Source: Sva-07 sp963828415 (GTDB lineage: Bacteria > Actinomycetota > Acidimicrobiia > Acidimicrobiales > Ilumatobacteraceae). From it: DNA of 64,000 nt. The DNA is taken from positions 434,001-498,000 of the forward strand of contig CAWHEI010000003.1 in NCBI GenBank assembly GCA_963828415.1, in the 5' to 3' direction. This document shows positions 33,131-45,372 of the stretch, in pieces. Position 1 is the stretch's first letter. The number at the start of each line of letters is the position of its first letter. Below the pieces are notes generated by a model. It was not told the origin of the DNA and did no database searches. It worked only from the letters and a program-made list of their open reading frames with translations. A program made the position numbers and the translations under genes.

Positions 33131-34016
33131 AGCTGGCGTCGCGGTTCCAGGGGAGGTCGGCGATCCAGCGCTGGGCCGCGGGATGGGGATCCATCGGCGT
33201 GTCGTCGGCGGAACGCTGCACCTTCGGATCGAGGTGCGTCTGACACCCCGGACACCAGTAGAGGATCCGATTGTGCTCGCCCATGCGGCGACACTCGATC
33301 GTGTCGGCACAGCGAGGACAGCGCTGCACGTTGCGGCCGTACACGGCCAGACCACCCTTCACCGACGGTGCCGTGACCCGGTTGGCGTGGTGCAGATTCG
33401 ACCGCAGCATTCTCGCTGCGGTGTTGACCACGCGGATCGCATCGTGCTCGCTCAGTGCGCCGACCGGCGCATACGGGCTGAGCTCGGTCGCCCAGAGCAC
33501 CTCGCAGCGATAGACGTTGCCGACGCCGCACATCACTCGCTGGTCGAGGAGCACCTCCGCGATGCGGGCGGTCGGATTCGGATAGGTGAGCAGCAGGTTG
33601 ACAACGGCGCCGAGGTCGGTGTCGGCCTTGCACAGGTCGGGCCCCAGACGTCCCATGCCGGGATGACGACGTTTGTCGGCTCTGCGGTAGGTCTCGACGT
33701 TGGGTGCGTTGAAGCAGACCGCCACCCAGTCGTCGACTTCGATCGCGGCACGCATCTGCGTGTACGGGCGCCGCCAGTTGTCGCCACGCCGATACAGATG
33801 CCAGGAACCGGTCATGCGCATGTGCGTGTCGAGGACCAGTCCGTCGTCCCACTCGATCTCGAGATGCTTGCCGTGACTCTCGACGGACTCGACGACTCGA
33901 CCGGCCTGCGGGACCGGCCCGACGAGTCGGGGCGCATCGAAACGAAGCATCGGCTTGCCGGCGAGCGCTGTTCTCAGGGCGCTGGCCGATCGATGGATCG
34001 TGTCGCCTTCGGGCAT
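33129..34016 (-). CDS. nei: Fpg/Nei-family DNA glycosylase (Nei2-like)
   Basis: A 295-residue base-excision repair enzyme. After Met it begins PEGDTIHRSASALRTALAGK, with catalytic Pro2 and Glu3. It has the H2TH region (LLDQRVMCGVGNVYRCEVLW; the N-V-Y-R of the family) and a zinc finger with four Cys (CPRC then ILYWCPGC). The start was chosen at Met34016 because Pro must follow it. It removes oxidised pyrimidines and cleaves the strand. The sequence is closer to actinobacterial Nei2 than to Fpg (LxxxR-type loop missing). Confidence 0.9.
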   Translation of the reverse strand: MPEGDTIHRSASALRTALAGKPMLRFDAPRLVGPVPQAGRVVESVESHGKHLEIEWDDGLVLDTHMRMTGSWHLYRRGDNWRRPYTQMRAAIEVDDWVAVCFNAPNVETYRRADKRRHPGMGRLGPDLCKADTDLGAVVNLLLTYPNPTARIAEVLLDQRVMCGVGNVYRCEVLWATELSPYAPVGALSEHDAIRVVNTAARMLRSNLHHANRVTAPSVKGGLAVYGRNVQRCPRCADTIECRRMGEHNRILYWCPGCQTHLDPKVQRSADDTPMDPHPAAQRWIADLPWNRDAS

Positions 34017-34090
34017 CGAACGAGCATGGTACGCCACGCACCAGGGTCGCTGCGGTGATGCCCACATCAGACTCGTAGCCTCGACGCCCT

Positions 34091-34831
34091 ATGCCGCTTG
34101 CCGATCACGCTGCCGAGACGGACGGCCCGGGCAGCGTCACGGTGGCGGCGCTGCGGGCGGCGATCCCCCTGTTCATTCCGGCAATCCCGTTCGGACTCGT
34201 TCTCGGCGTGGCCATCACCGACTCGGCGATGCCCACCACGGTGGCCTGGTCGACCAACCTGGTGATCTTCGCCGGTGCCGCCCAACTCGCCACGGTCAGC
34301 CTGGCCGCGACCGCGACCTGGCTCACCCTCGTGGCCACCGCCGCGGTGATCAACCTCCGCCACGTGATGTACAGCGCCGCGCTGTCGCCCCGGTTCAACG
34401 ATCAGCCCCGCTGGTTCCGCTGGGTCGGGCCCTTCTTCCTGATCGACCAACTGTTCGCTCTCACCAGCACCCGGATCACGATGTCCGCCGCTGTCTGGAG
34501 GCGGTTCTACCTCAGCGCCGGCATCTTCTATTTCGTGTCGTGGACGACGGTCGTGACGATCGGTCTCGTCGTCGGATCGTCGATTCCGACCGAGTGGCGC
34601 CTCGGTGTCGCCCCGGCGATCATGTTCGCCGGGCTGGTGGTGCTCGGGCTGACCAATCGGCCCGGCATCGTCGCCGCCGTCGTCGGCGCCGGCGCCTGCC
34701 TCCTCGCGCTCGACGTGCCGAACAACGGCGGCATCCTCGTCGGCGCTGTCAGCGGCGTGGTCGCCGGCTACATCGCCGACGTCACCGAATCACGTCGAGC
34801 CGAGCAACGGAGCGCGGCGAGCAACCCGTGA
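34091..34831 (+). CDS. azlC: AzlC-family branched-chain amino acid exporter, large subunit
   Basis: A 246-residue membrane protein. Typical AzlC features are IPLFIPAIPFGLVLGVAITD, an amphipathic STNLVIFAGAAQLATVSLAA and INLRHVMYSAALSPRF. More helices follow to VGAVSGVVAGYIADVTESR. With the AzlD partner it forms an exporter for branched-chain amino acids and analogues. The stop overlaps azlD (GTGA). Confidence 0.88.
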   Translation: MPLADHAAETDGPGSVTVAALRAAIPLFIPAIPFGLVLGVAITDSAMPTTVAWSTNLVIFAGAAQLATVSLAATATWLTLVATAAVINLRHVMYSAALSPRFNDQPRWFRWVGPFFLIDQLFALTSTRITMSAAVWRRFYLSAGIFYFVSWTTVVTIGLVVGSSIPTEWRLGVAPAIMFAGLVVLGLTNRPGIVAAVVGAGACLLALDVPNNGGILVGAVSGVVAGYIADVTESRRAEQRSAASNP

Positions 34832-35145
34832 GCACCCTCGCCGCGATCAGCGCCGTACTGTCGGTCGGGCTGATCACCTATGCCTCGCGGGCCGGGCTGA
34901 TCGTGTTCCTCGCCGACCGGCCATTGCCGACCAACATCACACGAGCACTGCGCTACGTCGGCCCGGCCGTGCTGTCAGCGCTGACAGTCAATCTGATCGC
35001 CGGCGGGCAGGGCATCGACGGCGTCGAAGGGGTCGAGGTCGCAGCGATCGGCGTTGCGGTCGCCGTGGCAGCGTTCGCCCGCAACCTGATCGCCGCACTG
35101 GTGGCCGGCATGGTCACCCTCTGGCTCCTCCTGTGGCTCCTCTGA
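34828..35145 (+). CDS. azlD: AzlD-family small subunit
   Basis: A 105-residue, three- to four-helix protein with the family hallmarks ITYASRAGLIVFLADRPLP, ALRYVGPAVLSALTVNLIAG and AFARNLIAALVAGMVTLWLL. GTG 34828 overlaps the azlC stop, so the subunits are made together. Confidence 0.88.
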   Translation: MSTLAAISAVLSVGLITYASRAGLIVFLADRPLPTNITRALRYVGPAVLSALTVNLIAGGQGIDGVEGVEVAAIGVAVAVAAFARNLIAALVAGMVTLWLLLWLL

Positions 35146-35233
35146 CCGGTGACGCGGAGCCTGGGGGCGCGCGTGGATTGGTGAACAGCGTGTCGGGACT
35201 CGAACGAATCGTGCGCCGCTGAGATTCTCCTAC

Positions 35234-35334
35234 CGATGAGCGAACCGACCGGATACGGCGGTCTCGCTCACCGCAACCCACGAGAAACTCCCACCGATGA
35301 GCGAACCGACCGGATACGGCGGTCTCGCTCACCG
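35234..35334 (+). repeat. two variant hairpin repeats (same family as 18.2-18.6 kb)
   Basis: Units at 35234-35273 and 35295-35334 read CGATGAGCGAACCGACCGG, ATACGGCGG, then TCTCGCTCACCG. The core matches the units at 18.2 kb, but the right arm carries two changes that weaken the stem (A-C mismatch and a bulge). Each is followed by CAACCCACGAGAA. No gene is seen from here to 35512. Confidence 0.85.
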
Positions 35335-35512
35335 CAACCCACGAGAACCTGTGGCAGACGCGATGCGCCAGACGGCTCAGCGACGGCGAAACCGTGTCCC
35401 GCGACCCGAGCCAATCGTGGACCTCTGATCACCAGGAGGTCGAGACCGGCTCAGATCGCAAAGCGCCAGCCACCGTCCAATCCGCTGACCCCCCAGGGCA
35501 CCGCGCGGCCAC

Positions 35513-36097
35513 TCAGGGAAGTTTGCCGACGTGGGCGAGGGCGAGGCGGATGAGGCGATCGTGGCCGCTCGTCATCTGCGCGATCACCTCGGCGCTCACG
35601 GCTTCCTCCGGAGTGAACCAGGCGAGGTCGAGCGCCTCCTGCGTCGGCTCGCAGTCGCCCTCGACGGGCACGACGTACGCGAGGCTCACCGCATGATGAC
35701 GCGGATCGTAGAAACCTGAACGCTCTGGATTCGGGAAGTACTCGACGACGGTGAACGGCGTCGGGTTGGCGGGAACCCGCGGGAGCGCCATCGGGCCGAG
35801 ATCCTTCTCGCAGTGACGCATGAGCGCCTCGCGGATCCGTTCGCCGAAGAGCACACGACCAGTGACGACCATCCGGCTGATCGACCCATCGGAGGCGACT
35901 CGGAGCAGCAAACCCACGTCGGTGACGTTGCCGAGTGCGTCGACACGCACGGGTACAGCGTCGACGTACACGATCGGCACGTGAGCGCGGACGAGTTCGA
36001 GGTCTTCGGACGACAACCAACCGGTCGAGGTCTGGGTGCTGGCGCCTTCGTCGATGTCGGTGTCGGTCACGGACTCGATGATCCCACGCGGAACCAT
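35513..36097 (-). CDS. NUDIX-related DUF4916 protein
   Basis: A 194-residue protein. The recognisable core is TGWLSSEDLELVRAHVPIVY, VDAVPVRVDALGNVTDVGLL, SGRVLFGERI-like TGRVLFGERIREALMRHCEK, DLGPMALPRVPANPTPFTVV, EYFPNPERSGFYDPRHHAVS and LDLAWFTPEEA. This is the DUF4916 pattern, a Nudix-fold family in actinobacteria, with a degenerate Nudix box, so hydrolysis is not certain. ATG 36097 or GTG 36070 may be the start. It is divergent from the methyltransferase gene. Confidence 0.78.
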   Translation of the reverse strand: MVPRGIIESVTDTDIDEGASTQTSTGWLSSEDLELVRAHVPIVYVDAVPVRVDALGNVTDVGLLLRVASDGSISRMVVTGRVLFGERIREALMRHCEKDLGPMALPRVPANPTPFTVVEYFPNPERSGFYDPRHHAVSLAYVVPVEGDCEPTQEALDLAWFTPEEAVSAEVIAQMTSGHDRLIRLALAHVGKLP

Positions 36098-36171
36098 GCT
36101 GCTCCTGCATTCTCGGGCACGCACTCGTTGTGACGTCGGTCGGGGCAACGGCGAGATGAGAGCATCGGCAC

Positions 36172-36732
36172 ATGCACGACGACGGACCACGCTGGAACGA
36201 GCGCTACGCGACGAGCTCGGCGGTGACGCCCCGGCCGCCGGAAGCACTCGAGCACTGGCCGGACGTCGCCGGCCTGCTCCCGACGACCGGTCGATGCGTC
36301 GATGTCGCCAGCGGACCCGGCGCCGTGTCGCTCTGGCTCGCCGATCGGGGACTCGACGTCACCGCGCTCGACGCGTCGAGTGTGGCGGTCGACCTGCTGA
36401 CCACGGCCGCGGCGGCCGCCGGGTCGACCGGCCGGCTCGATGCCCGAGTCGTCGATCTCGATGACGGGTTCCCCGACGACCTACGCAACGTCGACGTGGT
36501 CGTGTGCCAGCGGTTCCGTGATCCATCGCTCTACGGACCGATGATCGAACTCCTGCGCCCGGGCGGCCTGGCGATCGTCACGGTGTTGTCGTGCGTCGGA
36601 GCAACGGATCCCGGACCGTTCCACGCGCCCGCAGGTGAACTCTCAGACGTATTCGGCGCCGACCCCCGGGTCGAGATCATTCACCGACGTGAGGCCGACG
36701 GCGTGGCGCACGTCGTGTTCATGCGCCGCTGA
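36172..36732 (+). CDS. class I SAM-dependent methyltransferase
   Basis: A 186-residue protein with W-NERY near the N-terminus (DGPRWNERYATSSAVTPRPP) as in TehB/thiopurine-type methyltransferases. It has motif I CVDVASGPGAVSLWLADRGL, the acidic residue of motif II in VTALDASSVAVDLL, ARVVDLDDGFPD, and DVVVCQRFRDPSLYGPMIEL. The substrate is unknown. Its last 14 bases overlap the end of the convergent hydrolase gene. Confidence 0.85.
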   Translation: MHDDGPRWNERYATSSAVTPRPPEALEHWPDVAGLLPTTGRCVDVASGPGAVSLWLADRGLDVTALDASSVAVDLLTTAAAAAGSTGRLDARVVDLDDGFPDDLRNVDVVVCQRFRDPSLYGPMIELLRPGGLAIVTVLSCVGATDPGPFHAPAGELSDVFGADPRVEIIHRREADGVAHVVFMRR

Positions 36733-37618
36733 GCAGCACCTCGCGCAGGGCTTCGTGGTGCGTCGACGCCGGCCGGGTGCCCTCGACGAAGTCGACGAGC
36801 AAGTTGGCGAAGGTGTCTGGCTGCTCGACGTGCGGGAAGTGGCCGACGCCCTCGATGATCTCGAGTCGGCTCGTCGGGATCAGTTCGTGAGCGGCGAGCG
36901 CGTGTTCGACCGGAATGATGCCATCGTGGTCCCCCCACACGATCATGGTCGGCACGTGTGCTGCGAGATAGAGACGGTCGGTGGCATTCACCGTCTGACC
37001 CGTCGGCTCGATCACGCCGCGCATCGTGCGCACGAACGCCTTGCGGTTCGTGGCGCCCGCCAACGAGCTGTAGGCCCGCCACATCTCGGCGAGCTTCGGC
37101 GAACGGATGTTGCGACGCCCGAGTTGACGGCCGACGTCGGTGGCCCGGTCGACGATCGGCTTCGGGAACGCGAACGGCATCACGTATTCGGCACCCGGAA
37201 GGGTCAGCAGTCGCAGCAGCCACGAGACCTCCCGCCCGAGGCCACCGCTGCCGACCAGCACCAACCGATCCACGAGATGGGGATGCTGATAGGCGAGCTG
37301 CATCGCCACTCCCCCACCGAACGAGTGACCGACGATGGTCACGCTGTCGATGCCCAGGATCGACAGGAAGTCGCGGAGTCCGCTGGCGAATGCGCCGAGG
37401 GAGTAGTCGCCGGTCGGTTTGGCGGATTCGCCGTGACCGAGCAGGTCGACCGCGATCACATCGGCGTGCGGCGTGAGCAGCGGAATCACGTCGTCCCAGG
37501 TCTTGGAGCTGCCGGCGAGCCCGTGGATCAGCAGGATCGTCTCTCCCGTGCCACCGCGGCGATATCCCACCGGGTGTCCATGGATCGACACGTGCTGAAG
37601 CGGAAGTCGCTGACTCAC
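36719..37618 (-). CDS. alpha/beta hydrolase
   Basis: A 299-residue alpha/beta-fold enzyme. It has the oxyanion segment ILLIHGLAGSSKTWDD, nucleophile Ser99 in TIVGHSFGGGVAMQLAY, acid Asp near VWGDHDGIIPVEHALAA and His in IEGVGHFPHVEQPDTFA. A lid domain lies between about residues 130 and 210. It resembles the PHA depolymerase/epoxide hydrolase/MhpC group. The substrate is not predictable. GTG 37618 is the start nearest the conserved N-terminus. Confidence 0.87.
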   Translation of the reverse strand: MSQRLPLQHVSIHGHPVGYRRGGTGETILLIHGLAGSSKTWDDVIPLLTPHADVIAVDLLGHGESAKPTGDYSLGAFASGLRDFLSILGIDSVTIVGHSFGGGVAMQLAYQHPHLVDRLVLVGSGGLGREVSWLLRLLTLPGAEYVMPFAFPKPIVDRATDVGRQLGRRNIRSPKLAEMWRAYSSLAGATNRKAFVRTMRGVIEPTGQTVNATDRLYLAAHVPTMIVWGDHDGIIPVEHALAAHELIPTSRLEIIEGVGHFPHVEQPDTFANLLVDFVEGTRPASTHHEALREVLLSGA

Positions 37619-37673
37619 ATGTCCAGTATCACCGATGAGAGCAGCGCCCGTGTAGGGCCGAACGGACCGTGTC

Positions 37674-40253
37674 TCAGTCGAGCGCAAGGTCGGGCGTCGG
37701 CGCGGGCTGCTCCGGGCCGGCGTCGATCCACCTGGAGAAGTCGAGAGGGTCCATGCGACGGCTCGGGTGACCCGTCGTGGCCAGCCACGACAGGAACTGC
37801 GCGGGCGCCAGTGGGCGTGAGATGCAATAACCCTGGGCGACGTCGCACCCGAGCGCCCGAAGCCGCTCGAGCACTTCGTTGTTCTCGACGCCCTCAGCCA
37901 CCACGACCAGGCCGAGGTTGTGGCCGAGGTCGATGGTCGACCGGACGATCACTTCGTCCTGCTCGTCGATCAGGACATTGGCAACGAAGCTCTGGTCGAT
38001 CTTCAGCTCACCGACCGGAAGGCGACGGAGGTAGCTCAACGACGAGTACCCGGTGCCGAAGTCGTCGATCGACAGCGACACGCCGACCTCGTGCAGTTCG
38101 TTGATCGTGGCACGGGCACGGGGCGCGTCGATCAAGAGCGACGACTCGGTGATCTCGAGGGTCAGCATCGAGGGATCGACGCCATTCATCGACAGGTGCT
38201 GCTGGACACGATCGGCGAGGCGACGGTCGAGCAGGTCATGTGTCGACAGGTTGACCGAGAGCCCGAGGTGGTAGCCCCGAGCGTGGATGTCGCGCAACGT
38301 CGAGATACCGCGGTGCAACATCAGGTCGGTGAGCTGCTTGATCAGGCCGGTGTCCTCGGCAACACGCACGAACTGCGTTGGTGGCACGACGCCGCGCACC
38401 GGGTGCGTCCAGCGCACGAGCGCCTCGGCGCCGACCACCGTTCCCGTGTTGAGGTCGAGCTTGGGCTGGAGGTGCATGTGGAGCTGTGCGTCCTCGATCG
38501 CCGCGCGCAGGTCGCCGAGCATCGAGAGACGCGCGGGTGTCCGGCGGTCGATCTCGTCGCGATACACCTCGACACCGAGGCGCTGCGTCTTCGCATTGAA
38601 CATGGCGATGTCCGCGTAGCGCAGCGGCGCGCCATCCTCGACGTCCTCGTCGACGACGGCAAGACCAGCGCTGGCGGTGACCACGATCTCGAGGCCGTCC
38701 AGGGTGATCGGTTGGCCGACGTCGCGCACACAGGCCCATGCGAACTCGAGCATCTCCTCGCGGGTGCGTCGCTGCCCGACGATGGCGAATTCGTCGCCGG
38801 CGAGTCGGGCCAGCACATCGCCCTGAGCGAGCAGAATTCGCATGCGTTCGGCGGCCTCGATCAGCAACTGGTCGCCGGCGTGGTGTCCGAGCGTGTCGTT
38901 GACCTCCTTGAACCGGTCGAGGTCGAGCATCACCACGAACAGCATCTGGCCCTGGCGTCGGTTCGCCGCAGCGTGCTCCAGCGATTTCTCGAACGACACC
39001 CGATTCGGCAGTCCGGTCAGTCCGTCGAGGCGGGCCTCGCGCTCGATGCGTTGATGGAGCATGCCCTTGCGCAGGCTGACAGCCAACTGCTCGGTGAGGT
39101 TCTGCAGACGCACGAGGTCGTCGGATTGAAACCGTCGACTCGCCCCGGTACGCCCGGCAACAACCAACATCCCCATCACGCCCGACTCGTCGCGCATCGG
39201 CGCCACCATCATTTCAGTGATCCTGGAGTCAGCGGGCCGCATTGCGCCGAGATTCGCGCGCGGTACGAGGACGGCACGTTCCGAATTGATCAGCTCTCGC
39301 CAACTCGGGTCGTCGGCATCGGTTGGCAGTTGCAACCCGAGCACTCCATGCACCTTGAGCGTCGCTCCGTTGCGCTCATCGAACACGATCACTGCCGTAC
39401 CATCCGTCCGCAACACCTCGGCAGTCTCGATGGCGGCAGCCCGCATGATCTCGTCTGGGTCGAGCGAACGGCCGACCTGTCCGGTGAATCCGTGCACGGC
39501 GTCGAGGTCACGAAGTCGCTGATCCAGCGCTCCGTACGCCTTGATGATGAACCAGAGCAGACTGACGGGGATGAGCGCCACCAACACCAGGTATGGCGAG
39601 ATGAGGGCGAGCGCCAACACCATGCCCGCCAGCGTGGAGTTGACGAGAAAGAGCCACCACGCAACTCGGAGTTCGCTGGCGATTCGACTGAGCAGATTGC
39701 CTTCGAACTGGGAAATCGCCAGCGACACGATGATCGACGACACGACTCCGCACACGATCAGCGAAACGATGGCGGCGACGACGAAGTGATTGCCGGCGCT
39801 CCCCCAGATGTCGACGACGCCCCGGAAGACGAGCACCGCAACCGCGACCTCGAACAACAACATTCCCGCGTTGAACGCCACCTTGTAGGCGGGGGGCCGA
39901 CGCATGATCAGAATCACCGCCATCGCGCCGACAACCCGTGCTGTCATTGCTTCGCCCGGAGCGAGGTAGACAAGGCTCAATGCAAGCGGAATCTCGGACA
40001 GCGAGAACGCCAGCGATTCGCGACGGAAGATGAACCGGAACACGCTGAACTCGGCGACCGCGAAGCCGGCCGTGAGCACCGGCAGCAGCCACCACGGCGC
40101 CGACACCTCTGCAACACCCACATCGGGCAGTGTGAACACGAGGCTAATGGCCACGACCGCGAGCGTGAACGCGAGCAGTGTGACTCGTCGCTCGGGATGT
40201 CCGAGCCGACCGACTGCTCCAGACGCGGACATGGACGCCTCAAGGGCGTCCAT
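37674..40253 (-). CDS. membrane GGDEF-EAL c-di-GMP protein with GAF domain
   Basis: An 859-residue protein. It has an N-terminal membrane sensor of about eight helices (residues 25-240) and a GAF domain (about 265-400). A GGDEF domain carries the motif variant AGDEF (DVLARLAGDEFAIVGQRR; I-site not evident), and an EAL domain has AEALVRW, EITESSLL, the metal-binding DDFGTGYSSLSYLRRL and AEGVENNEVLERL. The AGDEF variant is often still active, and the EAL residues look complete, so it may make or break cyclic di-GMP. A 52-residue ORF lies 45 bp upstream. Confidence 0.92.
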   Translation of the reverse strand: MDALEASMSASGAVGRLGHPERRVTLLAFTLAVVAISLVFTLPDVGVAEVSAPWWLLPVLTAGFAVAEFSVFRFIFRRESLAFSLSEIPLALSLVYLAPGEAMTARVVGAMAVILIMRRPPAYKVAFNAGMLLFEVAVAVLVFRGVVDIWGSAGNHFVVAAIVSLIVCGVVSSIIVSLAISQFEGNLLSRIASELRVAWWLFLVNSTLAGMVLALALISPYLVLVALIPVSLLWFIIKAYGALDQRLRDLDAVHGFTGQVGRSLDPDEIMRAAAIETAEVLRTDGTAVIVFDERNGATLKVHGVLGLQLPTDADDPSWRELINSERAVLVPRANLGAMRPADSRITEMMVAPMRDESGVMGMLVVAGRTGASRRFQSDDLVRLQNLTEQLAVSLRKGMLHQRIEREARLDGLTGLPNRVSFEKSLEHAAANRRQGQMLFVVMLDLDRFKEVNDTLGHHAGDQLLIEAAERMRILLAQGDVLARLAGDEFAIVGQRRTREEMLEFAWACVRDVGQPITLDGLEIVVTASAGLAVVDEDVEDGAPLRYADIAMFNAKTQRLGVEVYRDEIDRRTPARLSMLGDLRAAIEDAQLHMHLQPKLDLNTGTVVGAEALVRWTHPVRGVVPPTQFVRVAEDTGLIKQLTDLMLHRGISTLRDIHARGYHLGLSVNLSTHDLLDRRLADRVQQHLSMNGVDPSMLTLEITESSLLIDAPRARATINELHEVGVSLSIDDFGTGYSSLSYLRRLPVGELKIDQSFVANVLIDEQDEVIVRSTIDLGHNLGLVVVAEGVENNEVLERLRALGCDVAQGYCISRPLAPAQFLSWLATTGHPSRRMDPLDFSRWIDAGPEQPAPTPDLALD

Positions 40254-40298
40254 GTCGCTGCGTCTGGGTGTCGGTGTTCGAGGTCACGTGCACTCCCG

Positions 40299-40457
40299 CT
40301 ATGAGGGAGCGCCAGTGGACGGTCCCGAACGTCTATCGTCCGGGTGTCGCGCTGATCTTGAGGATTCACGGAGGAACTCAGAACCAGGAGACGCCGAACC
40401 AGGAGACACCGAACCAGGAGACACCTTGGTGCCGGATTGAGTGGATGTCGTGGCCAT
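40299..40457 (-). CDS. 52-residue peptide with SPGS repeats
   Basis: ATG 40457 is preceded by ACGGAG at a proper distance. The product MATTSTQSGTKVSPGSVSPG continues with SASPGSEFLRESSRSARHPD and a Ser/Arg-rich tail. The repeated SPGS units come from the 15-bp tandem repeat at 40381-40425. It lies just upstream of, and co-directional with, the GGDEF-EAL gene. There is no family match I can name; it may be a leader peptide or a spurious ORF. Confidence 0.35.
   Translation of the reverse strand: MATTSTQSGTKVSPGSVSPGSASPGSEFLRESSRSARHPDDRRSGPSTGAPS
40381..40425 (+). repeat. three tandem 15-bp repeats
   Basis: GAACCAGGAGACRCC occurs three times in a row (40381-40395, 40396-40410, 40411-40425), the first copy with G, the others with A. 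A multiple-of-three unit keeps the small ORF open whatever the copy number. Confidence 0.9.
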
Positions 40458-40534
40458 GATTGTTCTCCGTTCTGCAGGCCAGTTCGAAATCTGGTCGGGT
40501 GTGATGTGAACTCGGCCGTGGTTCGGACGAGTGA

Positions 40535-40566
40535 TCCTTGACAGGACCAAGAAGATACCTTGACAG
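40535..40566. promoter_or_regulatory. pair of CCTTGACAG direct repeats
   Basis: CCTTGACAG at 40535-40543 and again at 40558-40566, 23 bp apart. They lie upstream of the small ORF and GGDEF-EAL gene, read on the minus strand. They could be operator half-sites or -35-like hexamers; no matching -10 is convincing. The rest of 40458-40783 shows nothing else. Confidence 0.25.
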
Positions 40567-40783
40567 TGACGAAATGTCAACGCGGAGCGCGCAGGGTGAC
40601 CACGTTTGGTGGTCACGTGTGGGCGTCGCAGCCCTCGAGATCCAGGACGCGAGCCAGTTCAGCCTGAGGCAATGCAGACCAACTCCAGAGCTTGCGGTGG
40701 CTGACAGGTGTCAGCCGGCCTCAGAACCTGTTCTGATCACACCCGACGTGGCCCCTGACGACGAACAGTGGCGCTCGAAGCGC

Positions 40784-42699
40784 TCAGCTCGCAGGCACGA
40801 GCCGGCGGGACCGCAACAGCTCGGCGACCGACCATGCCTGGAACGGGCAGCCGGTGGCGACGTGCGGGGCGTCACCATTGGCAGTCTCCGAGACCGAACC
40901 GAGTCCGGCTTCGGCGAGATGCAAGACAAGTCCGTCGAGCACACCCGTGGTGTCGAAGCCAGCGCGCAGCGTGGCATCGACGTACGGCCCGATCAGCCAC
41001 GGCCACACCGTTCCCTGGTGATAGGCGCCGTCGCGCTCGGCCGGCGGCCCCTGGTGGCGACCCCGGTATCCCGGGTCGCCGGGCGACAGCGAACGCATCC
41101 CGATCGAGGTGACGAGATCGCCGCAACGATCGACGATTCGAGCGGCTCCTTCGGCACCGACGACCGGCCCGAATGGCAGTGACGCGGCGAAGAGTTGGTT
41201 GGGGCGAGATGACGGGTCGGCGGCACCGGACTCGTCGACGGTGTCGGCGAGCGATCCATCGGCGAGTTCGAACATCGCCGGGAACGACGACCTCGCCCGG
41301 TGCAGGAGTTCGTCCCACTCCTCGGTGGCTCGTCCCGCTCCTCGGAGAATGTCGATCGACGCAGCGAGCGCATTGATCCACAGCGCTTGGATCTCGACGG
41401 GGAACCCCGCACGAGCAGTGATCGGCCGACCATCGACGCGGGCATCCATCCACGTCAGCGCCCACCCATCGGCACCGCCACGCAACAGACCGGTCGCATC
41501 ATCGAGACCGATGCCGAACCTCGTGCCATCGCGATGGGCGACGAGGATGTCGACGAGCGTGTCGGCCAACTCGACACCGAGCGCCACGTCGCCGGTGACG
41601 TCGATGTGCCGGTGAAGGGCGTGGACGAACCAGAGCGTTGCGTCGATCGTGTTGTATTCGAGCGTGCCGACATCGGCGGTGTTGGCGAGCATTCCCTCCG
41701 ACACCGTTGCGGCCGCCCGCGTGAGCACCTCACGGCCCTCATCGGTGCGGCCCGTGCACAGGAACAGCCCCTCGTACGAGGTGAACAGATCGCGTGACCA
41801 CTCACCGAACCACGGGTAGCCGGCGACCGCAGTGGGGCCGGTCGGTGTCTGCACGATGAACTGGTCGGCCGCCCGCACGAGGACGCGGTCGACCTCGTCG
41901 GTCGCTCCAGCGAGATCGGCGAGTTCGGCGGCTCTCGCTCTCGCAGTGCCGACCACGGCGATCGCGGACGGTCCCGGTGCTTCGACGTCGGCGCTTGCCG
42001 TGAGCTCGAACACCTCGCCCGCAGCGATGTCACATCGAAAGACGCCGGGTGCCCACAGATCCTCGGCGGCGCCGAGACCCCGAGCAGCCTCCTCGCGGTG
42101 GTACTCGCCGCGATACCACGACCCGCCCGGCTCGAAGCCGGCGGCGTCGACTCGGTAGGCCGACTCGACCACGAAGCCGGTCGCCGTGACGTCGACGCCG
42201 GGGATCGGACCATCGGCCGAGCGGGCACCGTGCTGGTCGCGCCAGGTACACAGCGGCGTGATCTCCAGCGTCGCTTGACCGGCGAGCAGGCGGTGCACCA
42301 CACCAACGGTCGTCGAACCGTGGGCCATCGCCACCTCGACCTCGATGCGGACATCGCCGAGGTCGTAGCGCCAACGGGGGACGCCGTCGTCGAGGTCGAA
42401 CGTGGCAATCCGTTCGTGGCCACGCGGCGCGATCGTCCCGTCGCTCCACTCGTGGGTGGCGAGGTGGATGCGTTCGCCGTCGACGATCACGACCGTGTCG
42501 AGCGCGGCGAGGCCGAGCATTCGTGCCGACCCGGCCGGCGTCGTCGGCACCATCAGCAGCCCGTGGTACCGGCGCGTCCGCAACCCCGCCACCGTGCCCA
42601 TGGCGTACCCACCGAGACCATCGGTCACGAGCCACTCGCGCCGGCTCGCCTCATCGAGCGAGCCGCACACCTGACGGCCGAACGCGATACGCAGGTCGT

Positions 42700-42703
<4 letters not shown>
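40784..42703 (-). CDS. glycogen-debranching-type glucosidase (GH133-like)
   Basis: A 639-residue enzyme. The N-terminal beta-domain begins RREWLVTDGLGGYAMGTVAG with LRTRRYHGLLMVPTTPAGSA, the hallmark of archaeal/bacterial amylo-alpha-1,6-glucosidases. The (alpha/alpha)6 catalytic half has AGYPWFGEWSRDLFTSYEGL, TADVGTLEYNTIDATLWFVH, DGWALTWMDARVDGRPITAR and YHQGTVWPWLIGPYVDATLR, with the expected acidic residues Asp/Glu in each. It cleaves alpha-glucosidic linkages in the cytoplasm. GTG 42703 overlaps the upstream stop (GTGA), so it ends the sugar operon. Confidence 0.88.

Positions 42704-45368
<2,665 letters not shown>

Positions 45369-45372
<4 letters not shown>

Noticed and set aside
37920..40304. 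794-residue plus-strand ORF
   Set aside because: It is antisense to the GGDEF-EAL gene, whose domains are unmistakable; the long open frame is a GC-bias shadow.
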